Shown in pieces: positions 1 through 8,623 of a stretch of 64,000 nt of DNA (positions are counted from its first letter, which is position 1; each line of letters opens with the position of its first letter). The notes beneath the pieces are model-generated. The model searched no databases. It was not told where the DNA came from and saw only the letters and a list, made by a program, of their open reading frames with translations. Origin of the DNA: Bacteroidota bacterium (GTDB lineage: Bacteria; Bacteroidota; Bacteroidia; Cytophagales; Cyclobacteriaceae); assembly GCA_023417785.1 (NCBI GenBank), contig JAEZEH010000109.1:1-64000 (forward strand). The letters are read 5' to 3'. Made by a program: the position numbers and the translations under genes.

Positions 1-324
1 ATCAAACTCATGATTGGCCAGCATTTTCCGGTAGTCCTGATAAAGCGTGGGTGCCTTGCTGGCTTTTGTCCTGTCTTTAACCAATGTTCCGGCTTTTTCG
101 AGCATGTTTCGATCAGGGTCACTCAACGCCACAACATTCCCTTGTGTAACCTGTAGCAGGCGGAAGAGGTCGCTTTTTCCGTACCAGCCACTGCCGATCA
201 ATCCGATACGCCACGCTTTTTGAGGATGGGTGATATCCATGCCGTAGGCTCCCAATGTTGACAGGGCAAGCGAAGCGGCAGCGCCCTTCATGAATGTGCG
301 CCGATTAATGAAGAAATCATTCAT
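1..324 (-). CDS. Gfo/Idh/MocA-family oxidoreductase, N-terminal part (cut by window edge)
   Basis: The reading frame is open from the ATG at 324 to the window edge (108 codons), so only the start of the protein is present. It begins with a twin-arginine-like export signal (NRRTFMKG followed by an Ala/Leu-rich stretch). A Rossmann nucleotide-binding start follows (IGLIGSGWYGKSD, the GxGxxG-type loop near residues 44-56), then VVALSDPD and a TLYQDYRKML segment. This order is typical of exported Gfo/Idh/MocA NAD(P)-dependent sugar or sugar-acid oxidoreductases of Bacteroidota. The substrate cannot be told from this fragment. It is transcribed away from the serine hydrolase gene at 704. Confidence 0.8.
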   Translation of the reverse strand, partial: MNDFFINRRTFMKGAAASLALSTLGAYGMDITHPQKAWRIGLIGSGWYGKSDLFRLLQVTQGNVVALSDPDRNMLEKAGTLVKDRTKASKAPTLYQDYRKMLANHEFD

Positions 325-703
325 TTTGATCCGGGATTGGGTTAAGTACCCTGAATTAGCGATTATGCCCGAATTTTGCAAACTGGATTTTAAACGCGGT
401 TTTTTTCACGCAGATCGCGCGGATCACGCAGACGAATACGCTGAAGGTAAACTGTTCCATACGTTCTGCGGCTTTGTCTGCGGTTGCCGAGGCTTCTGCG
501 AGATACGCCGTATTTTCTCTCGCGGATCGCGCGGATCACGCAGACGAATACGCGGAAGGGTAAACGGTTCCAGGATATTATGCGCTGGATCTAACCGCGT
601 GGGAAATGGCACAAGCAGACACCTTCGCATACGTTAACTTTTCGTTGGAAAGAAAGCAATGACTGCATCGAATCACGTATCTTCGAAAATTGTACGATGA
701 TTT
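325..703. other. Divergent intergenic region with direct repeat
   Basis: This gene-free region separates the divergent oxidoreductase (minus) and serine hydrolase (plus) genes. Apart from the direct repeat annotated separately I see no convincing coding capacity. Overlapping ORFs on both strands here are GC-rich repeat translations without start context or family resemblance. Promoters for both flanking genes should lie here, but I could not find a clear TAnnTTTG box. Confidence 0.5.
411..572. repeat. Imperfect intergenic direct repeat, two copies about 110 bp apart
   Basis: Two copies of a roughly 50-bp element are present, near 411-459 and 521-572. Both share the core GCGCGGATCACGCAGACGAA followed by TACG, and then a variable GAAGG(G)TAAAC(T/G)GTTCCA tail. 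'Cacgcagatcgcgcggat'-type strings are widespread intergenic repeats in bacteria and often generate spurious Arg-rich ORFs. No transposase or terminal inverted repeat is visible. Confidence 0.65.
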
Positions 704-2308
704 ATGATGAAGACAACCCCTTTGATGCATACCGTGACGAAAAGCCTTCTAAGCCGGATTCTTTCACTACATTACTTAGCATTCCTCACTTTATTATTTT
801 ATTCGGTAGTCAGTTCAGCCCAGCCTGGTAAGCAACTACCGAGAAGTACGCCGGAAGCGGAAGGCGTTTCTTCTGAAGCTATTCTTCGATTCGTTGAAGC
901 CGCTGAGAAAAGTGAAACCGAATTCCACAGTATGATGCTGCTTCGGAACGGAAAGGTAATAGCGGAAGGGTGGTGGGCGCCATATCGCGCGGACCTGAAA
1001 CATACGATGTACTCCGTAACAAAAAGCTGGACGTCAACCGCAGTAGGATTTGCTGTGGCAGAAGGGCATGTCAGCGTTGAAGATAAAGTGATCAAATTTT
1101 TTCCGGATGAACTTCCCGATACTGTGAGTGATTATCTGAAGCAGCTTTCAGTCAGGAATTTGTTAACGATGACGGTCGGGCATGATCCGGATCCTACTTT
1201 CAACATTGTCTCCGGCAGCGAAAACTGGGTTCGTGATTTTCTGGCACGACCGATTGACGACAAACCGGGGTCAAAATTTCTCTACAACACTACGGCAACC
1301 TATATGTTGTCGGCTATTATCCAGAAAGTCACCGGCCAGAAGGTGATCGATTATCTGAAGCCCAGGTTGTTCGATCCATTAGGCATTACCGACGTTGATT
1401 CAGAAGTTGATCCAAAGGGAATCAACACCGGCGGGTGGGGTATGCGTGTGCGAACCGAAGACATGGCGAAACTCGGGCAGTTGTATTTGCAGAAAGGAAT
1501 GTGGAATGGTAAACAGATCCTTCCGGCTTCATGGATTAAGGATGCCACAAGTCGTCAGATTCTGCAGGCACCGGACGCGGCTCAAAATGTTCGCGATTCG
1601 AGTGACTGGCTGCAGGGCTATGGTTACCAATTCTGGCGAACGCGGCACAACGCCTTCCGTGCTGATGGAGCATTCGGTCAATTCATTGTTGCCCTTCCCG
1701 AAAAGGATATGGTTATCGTTTTTACGGGTGAAACCCCTGACATGCAACGACAGATCAATCTCGCATGGGAACACATTCTGCCGGGCGTGAAAGAACAACC
1801 ACTTCCGCGGAGCACTACTGCACAAAAAGAGCTCGCGAAGAAGTTAAAAGGCCTTGCACTTCCTGTTCCCGACAAGGGTATAAAGTCCGTTCGCGAAACG
1901 ACGGTTCAAAACAAGCCGATTGTATTGGAGGCTAACGAATTCGGTATTGAACAAATTGTGATCAGGTCGAAAGGTTCCCTTTACACTATCGATATCAAAA
2001 CCAAATCCGATGAGTTTCCTATAAGATTTGGTTCGGGGAGATGGGTCTTCGGTGAGACCAAGAAACACGGGCCATACCTGCTATCCGGCGCGAAGGCAAA
2101 ATTTGAAGGTTTGCCGCCGTTTAAGGTTGCCGGAGCTTATTCGTGGAAAGACAATAACATACTTGAGCTCACGCTTCGTTACATCGAAAGTCCACACACC
2201 GAGAAAATTACCCTTACCTTCGATGAGCATAACGCAACCCTTGTGATCGCGAACAGTTTTGCCCCCGAGTCGCCGGTAACGATTCTTGGCAAGTATTCGA
2301 GAAATTAA
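704..2308 (+). CDS. Exported serine hydrolase, class C beta-lactamase-like fold
   Basis: A 534-residue protein with a hydrophobic export signal (about residues 15-40, ending near SSAQ). The penicillin-binding/beta-lactamase family signatures are visible: the nucleophile motif SVTK (Ser104-Lys107), the second motif YNT (Tyr194-Thr196), and a late DGAFGQ segment in the place of the third K/H-x-G-like motif. The family hydrolyses amides and esters and includes 6-aminohexanoate-dimer hydrolases, esterases and D-aminopeptidases. The C-terminal 150 residues after the hydrolase domain look like an extra beta-rich domain of unknown role. ATG at 704 and ATG at 707 are adjacent and equally possible starts. 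The gene stands alone. Confidence 0.85.
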   Translation: MMKTTPLMHTVTKSLLSRILSLHYLAFLTLLFYSVVSSAQPGKQLPRSTPEAEGVSSEAILRFVEAAEKSETEFHSMMLLRNGKVIAEGWWAPYRADLKHTMYSVTKSWTSTAVGFAVAEGHVSVEDKVIKFFPDELPDTVSDYLKQLSVRNLLTMTVGHDPDPTFNIVSGSENWVRDFLARPIDDKPGSKFLYNTTATYMLSAIIQKVTGQKVIDYLKPRLFDPLGITDVDSEVDPKGINTGGWGMRVRTEDMAKLGQLYLQKGMWNGKQILPASWIKDATSRQILQAPDAAQNVRDSSDWLQGYGYQFWRTRHNAFRADGAFGQFIVALPEKDMVIVFTGETPDMQRQINLAWEHILPGVKEQPLPRSTTAQKELAKKLKGLALPVPDKGIKSVRETTVQNKPIVLEANEFGIEQIVIRSKGSLYTIDIKTKSDEFPIRFGSGRWVFGETKKHGPYLLSGAKAKFEGLPPFKVAGAYSWKDNNILELTLRYIESPHTEKITLTFDEHNATLVIANSFAPESPVTILGKYSRN

Positions 2309-2401
2309 GTGAGCTTATCGTTAAAGGTGTGTACTTTTTGTGCACTTGTTTCATGTAAGATAAACATCCAATCGGTTGTAAAATACAGGTCAACTGTATC
2401 T

Positions 2402-2434
2402 TTTGATTTGATCTTTGTTACCGTCTTACATTTG
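2402..2434 (+). promoter_or_regulatory. Candidate Bacteroidota-type promoter for the beta-propeller gene
   Basis: TTTG at 2402-2405, a 21-nt spacer, then TACATTTG at 2427-2434 match the Bacteroidota housekeeping pattern TTTG-N19-21-TAnnTTTG. This leaves an untranslated leader of about 95-100 nt before the start at 2534/2540. Assigned by pattern only. Confidence 0.4.
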
Positions 2435-2539
2435 GTCCCCGTTAACGAAAGCGTGTTTTCTTACATACGACGCGCGACAGCGTGATTTGTCAGTAGCTTC
2501 CCTATTCGGTGATGAACGCCGATATGAAAACGGATGCTT

Positions 2540-4573
2540 ATGAAATCAAAGATCTTTTTAACCCTGGGGCTGATTGCCGCCATTCAGCTGAGTTTGTTTG
2601 CCCAGGTGAAGATGAAACCCGCATGGTCTGCCAAATTTAAAACGGCCATTCAATGGCAGCGTGTTCACTCACTTGGATACATTCTGGTAAGTACCAGCGA
2701 CGCGTTATATGGAGTGAACCCGGAGGACGGAACCGTCATGTGGGAGAATAAACAATTTCCGGCATTGAACCCGGATGCATTCGAGGAAATTGGCGGTACA
2801 GAATTTTTTGCGGTGGCATATAAGGAGAACGCCGAGTCGAAAATCCCGATGCAGGCAATTGTTGAAGTTATAGGCGGCAAGGTTCTTTTTGATTCGAAAC
2901 AGGAACAAATCGGCGTTTTAAGCCGGCATGTGCTGGCTTCGTCCGGGAGGTTGTTGCTTATTGGGGTAAGACCGAAGAATCTCGTTGCGTCGGTTTTCAT
3001 GTACGACATTGCCACAGGAAAGCCGTTATGGGCCAACGATGAGCTATTTAAAGCCGAAAGCACTGGCAAGGGATTGCTCGCCAAACTCCAGGCCGCAGGT
3101 GCCGAGCTTAGCAGCCTTCAGGCGCTTACCAGCGAGCCCGTCGAAATAGATGATCAGAGCATTCTGATCACTCATCCAAACTACGTAATACGAATCGAAT
3201 CAGCCACAGGTAAGGTTATCTGGAAAAACGCCATCCAGCCATCGACCGAAGCGGGGATTTATTTCTCGCCGTTCCGCAAAGATATGGTGTACGTGGGAAC
3301 TACTATTGAATCAAGTACCGGTTCAGGCTTTACCACATCCTCTGGTTCGGGAAGTCAGCCACAGAAGTACTTTTACAATTTATACTATGCCTTTGACGTC
3401 AAAACCGGTGCATCCAAATGGAAACAACCTGCGAAGGAAAATGATCTGCTGAATCAGGTCATACCACATGAAAACGGTTTGATCATCTGTCCGCGTTCTT
3501 CACAGAAGCCCACACTAAATCTGGTTGATTATGAGACCGGTACCATGAAGTGGGGCAACAAGGGCAAAGGAATCAAAACGCAGGGCAGTCTGGTGAATTA
3601 TATACCTACGTCAAAAGGGTTCCTTATCACCACAGCATTCGACAACGCGTGGAACAATAAAGCGGAAGAATACTATCTGAATATACTGGATCCGAAGTCC
3701 GGCAGTCTTGCTTTCGAAAAATCAGTAAAGCTAAAAGGCAACCTTGTCAGCAGCGAGCTCACGCCCAAGGGACTACTCTTTGTCACGACCAAAGAAGTAA
3801 ACGTGCTCGACCCGGCTTCCGGTAAGCTGCTGTGGGAGAATTCCATTGAAGCGGGAAATCCGTTCAAGAGCGATACACCCCGGCCATTCCCTACGGCGGA
3901 TCATGATGGAAAGCTTTATGTCTATTCCCCGAAAGAAAAGGCGTTGTTTGAAGTTGACAAAAACAATGCTACCAACAGAAAGATCACGACAGGGAAAATT
4001 GAATTTGAGGGCAAAGAGATGCCGACTGCGATTGATGTAACAGCGGGTGCAATTGTGCTGTCGAGTGCCCAGAACATGATGCAGTTAAGCCGTACTGGTG
4101 AAGTCGCTTATACAAAGTATTATCCTGCTCCGCGTCAGCCCGCCCTCGTCAGGGCGTTACTTGCCGCGCAGGCGGTTCGCGCAGCTTATATCGGAGCCGC
4201 GGCCAGCGCGTACTCGGCGGCCTTCGCCGACGCTGCGGCTAAAACGGATGACGCAGCCGGGAAGGCAGTAGGGCAGGGGTTGTCGGACGGATTTGGCGAA
4301 CTTGGCAAGGCGGGATTTGCGTATTCTTCACGGGCGTTCAAAGCGTTCAATGCACGTTATAAGGCATCGATGACATCACCCGGTTTTCATATCCTGATGA
4401 CGACACAGGAGAAGAAGGGGAACCAACTGGTTCAGCTTGCCAAGGCGGATGGAGCGATTATGAATACTATCGACATCAAGAATGATCGCGAACCGGAATA
4501 CGACGTCGATCAGATCTTTAATTTTCTGTACTACAGGCCGACTGCGACGGAGATAGTTTGTTATAAACTATAA
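2540..4573 (+). CDS. Exported PQQ-like beta-propeller repeat protein
   Basis: The start at 2540 gives a clean signal peptide (MKSKIFLTLGLIAAIQLSLFAQ region). An in-frame ATG six bases upstream at 2534 would only add two residues. The mature protein has repeated blades of the PQQ/quinoprotein type, seen as D..tG...W segments such as NPEDGTVMWENK, DIATGKPLWAN, ESATGKVIWKN, DVKTGASKWKQ, DYETGTMKWGN and DPASGKLLWEN. No catalytic quinoprotein-dehydrogenase motif or Cys-Cys pair is evident, so a binding or scaffold propeller is likely. About residues 534-575 form a strongly Ala-rich, helix-like insertion before the last blade. It stands alone and converges on the DUF5777 operon. Confidence 0.8.
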   Translation: MKSKIFLTLGLIAAIQLSLFAQVKMKPAWSAKFKTAIQWQRVHSLGYILVSTSDALYGVNPEDGTVMWENKQFPALNPDAFEEIGGTEFFAVAYKENAESKIPMQAIVEVIGGKVLFDSKQEQIGVLSRHVLASSGRLLLIGVRPKNLVASVFMYDIATGKPLWANDELFKAESTGKGLLAKLQAAGAELSSLQALTSEPVEIDDQSILITHPNYVIRIESATGKVIWKNAIQPSTEAGIYFSPFRKDMVYVGTTIESSTGSGFTTSSGSGSQPQKYFYNLYYAFDVKTGASKWKQPAKENDLLNQVIPHENGLIICPRSSQKPTLNLVDYETGTMKWGNKGKGIKTQGSLVNYIPTSKGFLITTAFDNAWNNKAEEYYLNILDPKSGSLAFEKSVKLKGNLVSSELTPKGLLFVTTKEVNVLDPASGKLLWENSIEAGNPFKSDTPRPFPTADHDGKLYVYSPKEKALFEVDKNNATNRKITTGKIEFEGKEMPTAIDVTAGAIVLSSAQNMMQLSRTGEVAYTKYYPAPRQPALVRALLAAQAVRAAYIGAAASAYSAAFADAAAKTDDAAGKAVGQGLSDGFGELGKAGFAYSSRAFKAFNARYKASMTSPGFHILMTTQEKKGNQLVQLAKADGAIMNTIDIKNDREPEYDVDQIFNFLYYRPTATEIVCYKL

Positions 4574-5049
4574 AACCCGGCCGCGGCTTCTCTTCTTGCA
4601 GCACACGCGAATAAAGAAGAAGACGTGGGACAGATAGCGTTCTATTCAGCGTTTTCTCCTGTATTTTGTGCTTTGCAGAGGGCGGAGTTCGTCAATAACA
4701 TCGCAGGCTACAAACATATTGTCGCGCCGGAACAGACAGAAGAATGCACGTGATGATAACCGTGCATTTGCATCGAAGGCGTTCTCCTCACGGTGATGGG
4801 AAGAATGATCCACCCGTCCCATTAGGGACGACATGTTTGTAGAACACGACATAAAAAATCACCTCCGTCCTGTAGGGACGGTATGTTAACGGCGGCCTTC
4901 ATTCGGGGTCGAAACCGTTGATGAGAGTAGCTTCTCTAAATCCCCCCGCGCACCCCTTGATCCACCCCTAATCCATCCTGCAGGCCCCTGCAGGGATTAA
5001 CGGGTGAGCGGAGGCAAAAGAAAGACGTGAACATTTTCGTCTTGATTCA
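4574..5049. other. Convergent intergenic region rich in short palindromes
   Basis: No credible gene lies between these two convergent transcription units. The region holds two near-identical hairpins (4815-4830 and 4865-4881), a perfect 8-bp stem-loop (AATGCACG 4743-4750 with CGTGCATT 4761-4768) and a CCTGCAGG-rich palindrome around 4975-4998. The stem-loops may also end transcription of the flanking genes, though none has a clear T-tract. Confidence 0.6.
4696..4890. repeat. REP-like palindromic repeat cluster
   Basis: CGTCCCATTAGGGACG (4815-4830) followed by ACATGTTTGTAG, and CCGTCCTGTAGGGACGG (4865-4881) followed by TATGTTAAC, are two copies of the same hairpin-plus-tail unit. A diverged inverted copy (GCTACAAACAT..GTCGCGCC) starts near 4706. 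Elements of the form CGTCCCnnnGGGACG + AYATGTTTGTAG recur between genes in many Bacteroidota genomes; this last statement is from general knowledge, not from a search. Confidence 0.65.
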
Positions 5050-5922
5050 CTATCGTCGGAATGAAAACATCCGCGTTACATTAAATCCGAAGTGGATGTC
5101 GCCATCGAAAAAGTCTCCGGTGGTTTCGGTGAGATAAGCTCTTTCCGTCAGTCCCCGGGAGTTGGTAAACACCAGTTGGAAGACGTGTCCGCCGGTTTCG
5201 ATATCGATTCCGATTCCTATCGGGTTATGGTAAGGGTTGCCATCGGGAGCATCAAGCCGGTAATAGTATTCTGTGGTAATGGCAGTGCTCTTCGTTACTT
5301 TGATACGCCCACCAATGCCGACCATGGGTTGCGTGTTTTTTTCGAATGCGGCATCAGCCATATTTTTGTGAACCAGCGTAGGCATGAGCTGCAGGGATGT
5401 CGCGGGACTGATTTTTCGGGCCAATAGCAATTGCGTTGTATAGGCAATACGATCGTTAAACGAAATGGGTGAGGTCAGGTCTTTGTTACGCGGCGCAATC
5501 CTGGCGGCCACCGAGCCAAAAAACGTAGCTGTTAAGGGAAATGATTGAGCGCCGGATTTCTGGCCAACCAACTTATAGCGCAGATAGGAATCAAGGGTTT
5601 TATCGACGGAGTTTCGTCCGAGGCCTATGCCAAGGCGATCGCTGATCCCATACTCCAGCCCTATGCGCACGAATGCCTGATCCAGTCCGAAGAATTCATA
5701 AATTCCGCTGTTAAGCGTTTCAAACCGGTGAGCAAATATAAACTGGAGATCTCCCTGGGGAATTGTTTCAATGGTCTGGCCATTCACAAGCCGCTGACTC
5801 TTGAACGTCGCGCTGACGTAATCAGTTTCCAGAGAATCTGAATCAAGTTGTTCAAGCAGATCGTTCTGCCCGAAAACGCGTACACCTGTTAAAAGGAGAA
5901 CAGTTAGTATAAATGCTTTCAA
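5050..5922 (-). CDS. DUF5777-family outer-membrane beta-barrel protein
   Basis: A 290-residue protein with a signal peptide (cleavage near VRVFGQ) and alternating amphipathic beta-strands to the C-terminus, ending NVTRMFSFRR. The family is recognisable from segments such as IPQGDLQFIFAHRF, DRLGIGLGRNSVDKT, YLRYKLVGQ and HVFQLVFTNS. DUF5777 barrels commonly sit beside YceI and haem proteins in Bacteroidota; their cargo is unknown. The start overlaps the stop of the YceI gene by 4 nt (ATGA-type overlap), so the two are translationally coupled. It is the last gene of the five-gene minus-strand operon starting with the sigma factor at 9203. Confidence 0.82.
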   Translation of the reverse strand: MKAFILTVLLLTGVRVFGQNDLLEQLDSDSLETDYVSATFKSQRLVNGQTIETIPQGDLQFIFAHRFETLNSGIYEFFGLDQAFVRIGLEYGISDRLGIGLGRNSVDKTLDSYLRYKLVGQKSGAQSFPLTATFFGSVAARIAPRNKDLTSPISFNDRIAYTTQLLLARKISPATSLQLMPTLVHKNMADAAFEKNTQPMVGIGGRIKVTKSTAITTEYYYRLDAPDGNPYHNPIGIGIDIETGGHVFQLVFTNSRGLTERAYLTETTGDFFDGDIHFGFNVTRMFSFRR

Positions 5923-6458
5923 GACTTCTTGTATGTTAAGCGAATTGTGACTTTTACTTCCTCGGCGATGTTTTGCCAGAGTAGCTGTGGAATTGTAATG
6001 TTATAGTCTTCGAGCCTGACCATGAAACTGGAATTCATTTCGAGTGCTTCACCATTTTTTCTAACGGTTCCGGGGATGGTCACCTCATGCGTTACGCCAT
6101 GGATGGTAAGTTTTCCCGATGCGGTTACCTGTTGCTCATTTGTTGCTGCCGCATCATAATCCAGCAGCTTTCCACTGAACGTGGCGTACGGATACTTCTC
6201 TGATTCCATATACTTTTCATTGAAGTGTTCCTGCATGAGTTTGCGGCTGAAACGAAAGTCGCTGATGCGGATCCGGAATGCTATGTCACCCGTTTCAGCG
6301 TTGAACAGGCTTTGGATCTTACGACTCTCCGCAGAGATATCTTCAAGCGCGGCATCTGAAAAAAAGTCGACAACACCTTCCTTCACCGTGTACCGTTGTG
6401 AATAGACTACATCAACCTGGAGCAATAACAGTAGTACGATGAAGAGAAGGTGTTTCAT
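5919..6458 (-). CDS. YceI-family periplasmic lipid-binding protein
   Basis: A 179-residue protein. The chosen ATG at 6458 gives a compact signal peptide (MKHLLFIVLLLLLQVDVVYSQ region) one base after the previous gene's stop; the ATG at 6482 would lie inside that gene. YceI lipocalin-like features are visible: YTVKEGVVDFFSDA at the start, ETGDIAFRIRISDF, MQEHFNEKYMESEKYPYATFSGKL, the LTIHGVTHEVTIPG strand pair, and a C-terminal VKVTIRLTYKK strand. YceI proteins bind isoprenoid or polyprenoid lipids in a beta-barrel cavity. With a haem-motif lipoprotein upstream and a DUF5777 barrel downstream, a role in envelope redox or quinone-like lipid handling is an inference. Confidence 0.85.
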   Translation of the reverse strand: MKHLLFIVLLLLLQVDVVYSQRYTVKEGVVDFFSDAALEDISAESRKIQSLFNAETGDIAFRIRISDFRFSRKLMQEHFNEKYMESEKYPYATFSGKLLDYDAAATNEQQVTASGKLTIHGVTHEVTIPGTVRKNGEALEMNSSFMVRLEDYNITIPQLLWQNIAEEVKVTIRLTYKKS

Positions 6459-6459
6459 A

Positions 6460-7275
6460 TTAATTTTCCGGTGCATTATCATCTACCCAACAAGCAATTT
6501 TGTCTTTGAGTTCTGCAGAAAGGGGTGGTCCGCCTTTCGGCATCACGTTGTTCAGCACCGCGGTTTTGATGTCGGCGGCCCGTGATTTGGCTACGGCGTA
6601 CGTTTGCAGGCTCATAGGCGCCGCACCACCGGTGATGTGACATCCACTGGTTGCGCAGTTTGTGTCGAGTATGTTTTTGATTTCATTTTCGTATGTTATG
6701 CCCGTGGTGAGCGTCACCGATTGTGTTGTAAGGCATCCGTCGCTGTCCCTCACGGTAACGGTATACGCACCGGCACCCAGTCCGGTGAATTCTGAAGTTG
6801 AGCCGAAGGTACCCTCATCAAGTCGGTATTCGTAGGTTGAGGATCCACCGGTGGCTGTTATAACTATCGTTCCTTCCTGTGTCTTGCAGCCACTTTCATC
6901 GGTGCTGGCTGTAAAAGCAAGATTGGAGGTTGTGGCCACGATGCTTACCTCGGCGCTTTGCTCACAATTGTTGTTATCCTTCGCATGCACAGTATACGTT
7001 CCGGGTGCGAGATCAGTAAAGGTGTTATCGGTGCCAAAGCTACCGTTGTTGATCGCGTATTGATAGGGTGCGGTACCACCGGATGCGGTAATGGTAACGG
7101 ATCCATCGGTGGCATCGCAGCCAGTGGGAGCTGATGTTTCCGAGGAGATCTGAATGTTGACCGTAGTACAGTCAACTGGTTCGGGTTCATCACTACCAGA
7201 GCACCGTATCGTCACGACGAGTACGGCACTATAAAGACAAAGCATCACCGCGACAGGACGTTTTCTTGAGATCAT
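6460..7275 (-). CDS. SprB-repeat lipoprotein with C-terminal cytochrome c-like motif
   Basis: A 271-residue protein. A lipobox (VVTIRC) near residue 25 makes it a lipoprotein. Two SprB-type repeats follow, each with GTAPYQYAINNGSFG / GSSTYEYRLDEGTFG strands, an aGtYTVtVrD-type strand and a conserved Cys pair. The last 80 residues carry NCATSGCH (CX4CH, a spaced variant of the haem c motif), then MSLQTYAVAKS and MPKGGPPLS, whose Met-Pro-x-Gly is a plausible axial haem ligand. This C-terminus matches small planctomycete/Bacteroidota cytochrome c-like domains. It is the third gene of the operon, 10 nt after the upstream gene. Haem attachment is inferred from the motif only. Confidence 0.72.
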   Translation of the reverse strand: MISRKRPVAVMLCLYSAVLVVTIRCSGSDEPEPVDCTTVNIQISSETSAPTGCDATDGSVTITASGGTAPYQYAINNGSFGTDNTFTDLAPGTYTVHAKDNNNCEQSAEVSIVATTSNLAFTASTDESGCKTQEGTIVITATGGSSTYEYRLDEGTFGSTSEFTGLGAGAYTVTVRDSDGCLTTQSVTLTTGITYENEIKNILDTNCATSGCHITGGAAPMSLQTYAVAKSRAADIKTAVLNNVMPKGGPPLSAELKDKIACWVDDNAPEN

Positions 7276-7285
7276 AAAGGATTTT

Positions 7286-8623
7286 TTAATGAGTCTTTAA
7301 TAATGAATATCTGGCCCGGACAAACATGCCTGCAGTACTCAGGTCGAGATTGCCATCGCCAACACCACCAAGAGGTATCTTGACGAAAGGTTCTGCCTCA
7401 ATGAAAAACCTGGGGCCGATTTTTCTTGAAACCCCGGCCGAGACGTTCAGCACTTTGAACCATTCGTTGTTTTTGTTTCGCACCTCTTTGTCATAGCTGG
7501 CCTTTCCATAGGGGGAATCGTAATAAAAAACATAGTTTTCTTTCTTCATGATGTAGGAAGAAATGCCTGCTCCGGCGAACCATGAATACCGTGAAGTGCC
7601 TGCGGACCGGTAATAAATGTTTAAGGGGATGTCAATAATGCGGCAGTCGCCCTCGGCCTCGGGGTAAGCGTGACCGTAGTACTCGACGTCACGGGCTTTA
7701 TACAATTTTGTTGAACTGATAAGGCCACTCATTACTGAGAACTTAGACGTGATGTGAAACTCAATCAGTCCGGCGAAATTGATACCCGGCCTGGATTGTT
7801 TCCCGAAGTTGACGGAACTGAAGTCGGGAGATAGCGCGCCGATCAAAGATAACCTGTATGTTGGTGCAGCCCTCTGTGGTTTTTCATTGGAGAGGTCATC
7901 GGCTTTTGACTCGGGTTGCCGGGTGATGGCCTGGTCCTGGGCTTTAACGCTATCGGCCGTCTCACTGATTACGACATTAATTTTATCTTCTGCCGTATTG
8001 TGACCCGGCGGAGTATGCGCGGATAATGATCTGACGGGCGCGCCGGCAGGGTCAGGTGATACAGTCGCTGGTGTTTGGTTCGGGGCGACTTGTATGATAT
8101 TTGTTTTTTCCGGATTACGTAAGCCGGGAACGGTTAGGGTCTGATTATTTCTCCGGTGCTGTGCATTCGATATCGGAGTTTCCTGATTAGGATGGCTGCC
8201 CGGGGATTGTTTCTGCTTTGAGATAAGTCCGGCATCTGTAATTGTTTTCGAGGCCCGGTTAACTTCACGGTTTTGATCCGCAGTGTCTTCGTTATTTGTA
8301 ATATCCAATGAAGAGATGTCTTTTGAAACAGAAGGATCAGCAATCGATTGTAGTGGTGTAGTCAAAGGGAGTGACGTATCACCCGAATTCGTTGGTGTTG
8401 TGAAGTACGACCAGGTTAAAACTCCGGTGATGGATCCGGCGAGGAAAATCAGGATAAAGGGAAGCCCACGCTGGAACCCTGCCCATCCAGTGGTGTCGGT
8501 CCCATCGGTTTCACTCAATCGTCTTTGCATGGCGTTCCACGCCGCCGGATCGAATGGTGGCCGGTACTTTTCAGCGGCTTCCTGAAAATGCTTATCCAGT
8601 TCGTTATCCGACAGATTTTGCAT
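7286..8623 (-). CDS. Anti-sigma-like single-pass protein with C-terminal outer-membrane-type beta-barrel
   Basis: The start at 8623 gives 445 residues and the family-typical opening MQNLSDNELDKHFQEAAEKY; an ATG at 8647 would only lengthen the overlap with the sigma gene. The N-terminal 50 residues contain the FDPAAWNAMQRRL block common to sigma-linked Bacteroidota membrane proteins. One membrane helix (about 53-73) follows. A long Pro/Thr/Gln-rich linker (75-250) leads to a PorT-like barrel domain (about 255-445: INFAGLIEFHITSKFSVMSGL and later strands). The start overlaps the sigma gene's end by 20 nt. By position and layout it is the likely anti-sigma or sensor partner, but regulation of the sigma factor is inferred. 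Confidence 0.75.
   Translation of the reverse strand: MQNLSDNELDKHFQEAAEKYRPPFDPAAWNAMQRRLSETDGTDTTGWAGFQRGLPFILIFLAGSITGVLTWSYFTTPTNSGDTSLPLTTPLQSIADPSVSKDISSLDITNNEDTADQNREVNRASKTITDAGLISKQKQSPGSHPNQETPISNAQHRRNNQTLTVPGLRNPEKTNIIQVAPNQTPATVSPDPAGAPVRSLSAHTPPGHNTAEDKINVVISETADSVKAQDQAITRQPESKADDLSNEKPQRAAPTYRLSLIGALSPDFSSVNFGKQSRPGINFAGLIEFHITSKFSVMSGLISSTKLYKARDVEYYGHAYPEAEGDCRIIDIPLNIYYRSAGTSRYSWFAGAGISSYIMKKENYVFYYDSPYGKASYDKEVRNKNNEWFKVLNVSAGVSRKIGPRFFIEAEPFVKIPLGGVGDGNLDLSTAGMFVRARYSLLKTH

Noticed and set aside
424..630. Minus-strand Arg/Pro-rich ORF
   Set aside because: It is a translation of the intergenic direct repeat, with no family resemblance and no start context.
4646..4852. 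Minus-strand ORF with SSLMGRVDHSSHH
   Set aside because: It is a translation of the palindromic repeat unit; such ORFs are common artefacts of this element.
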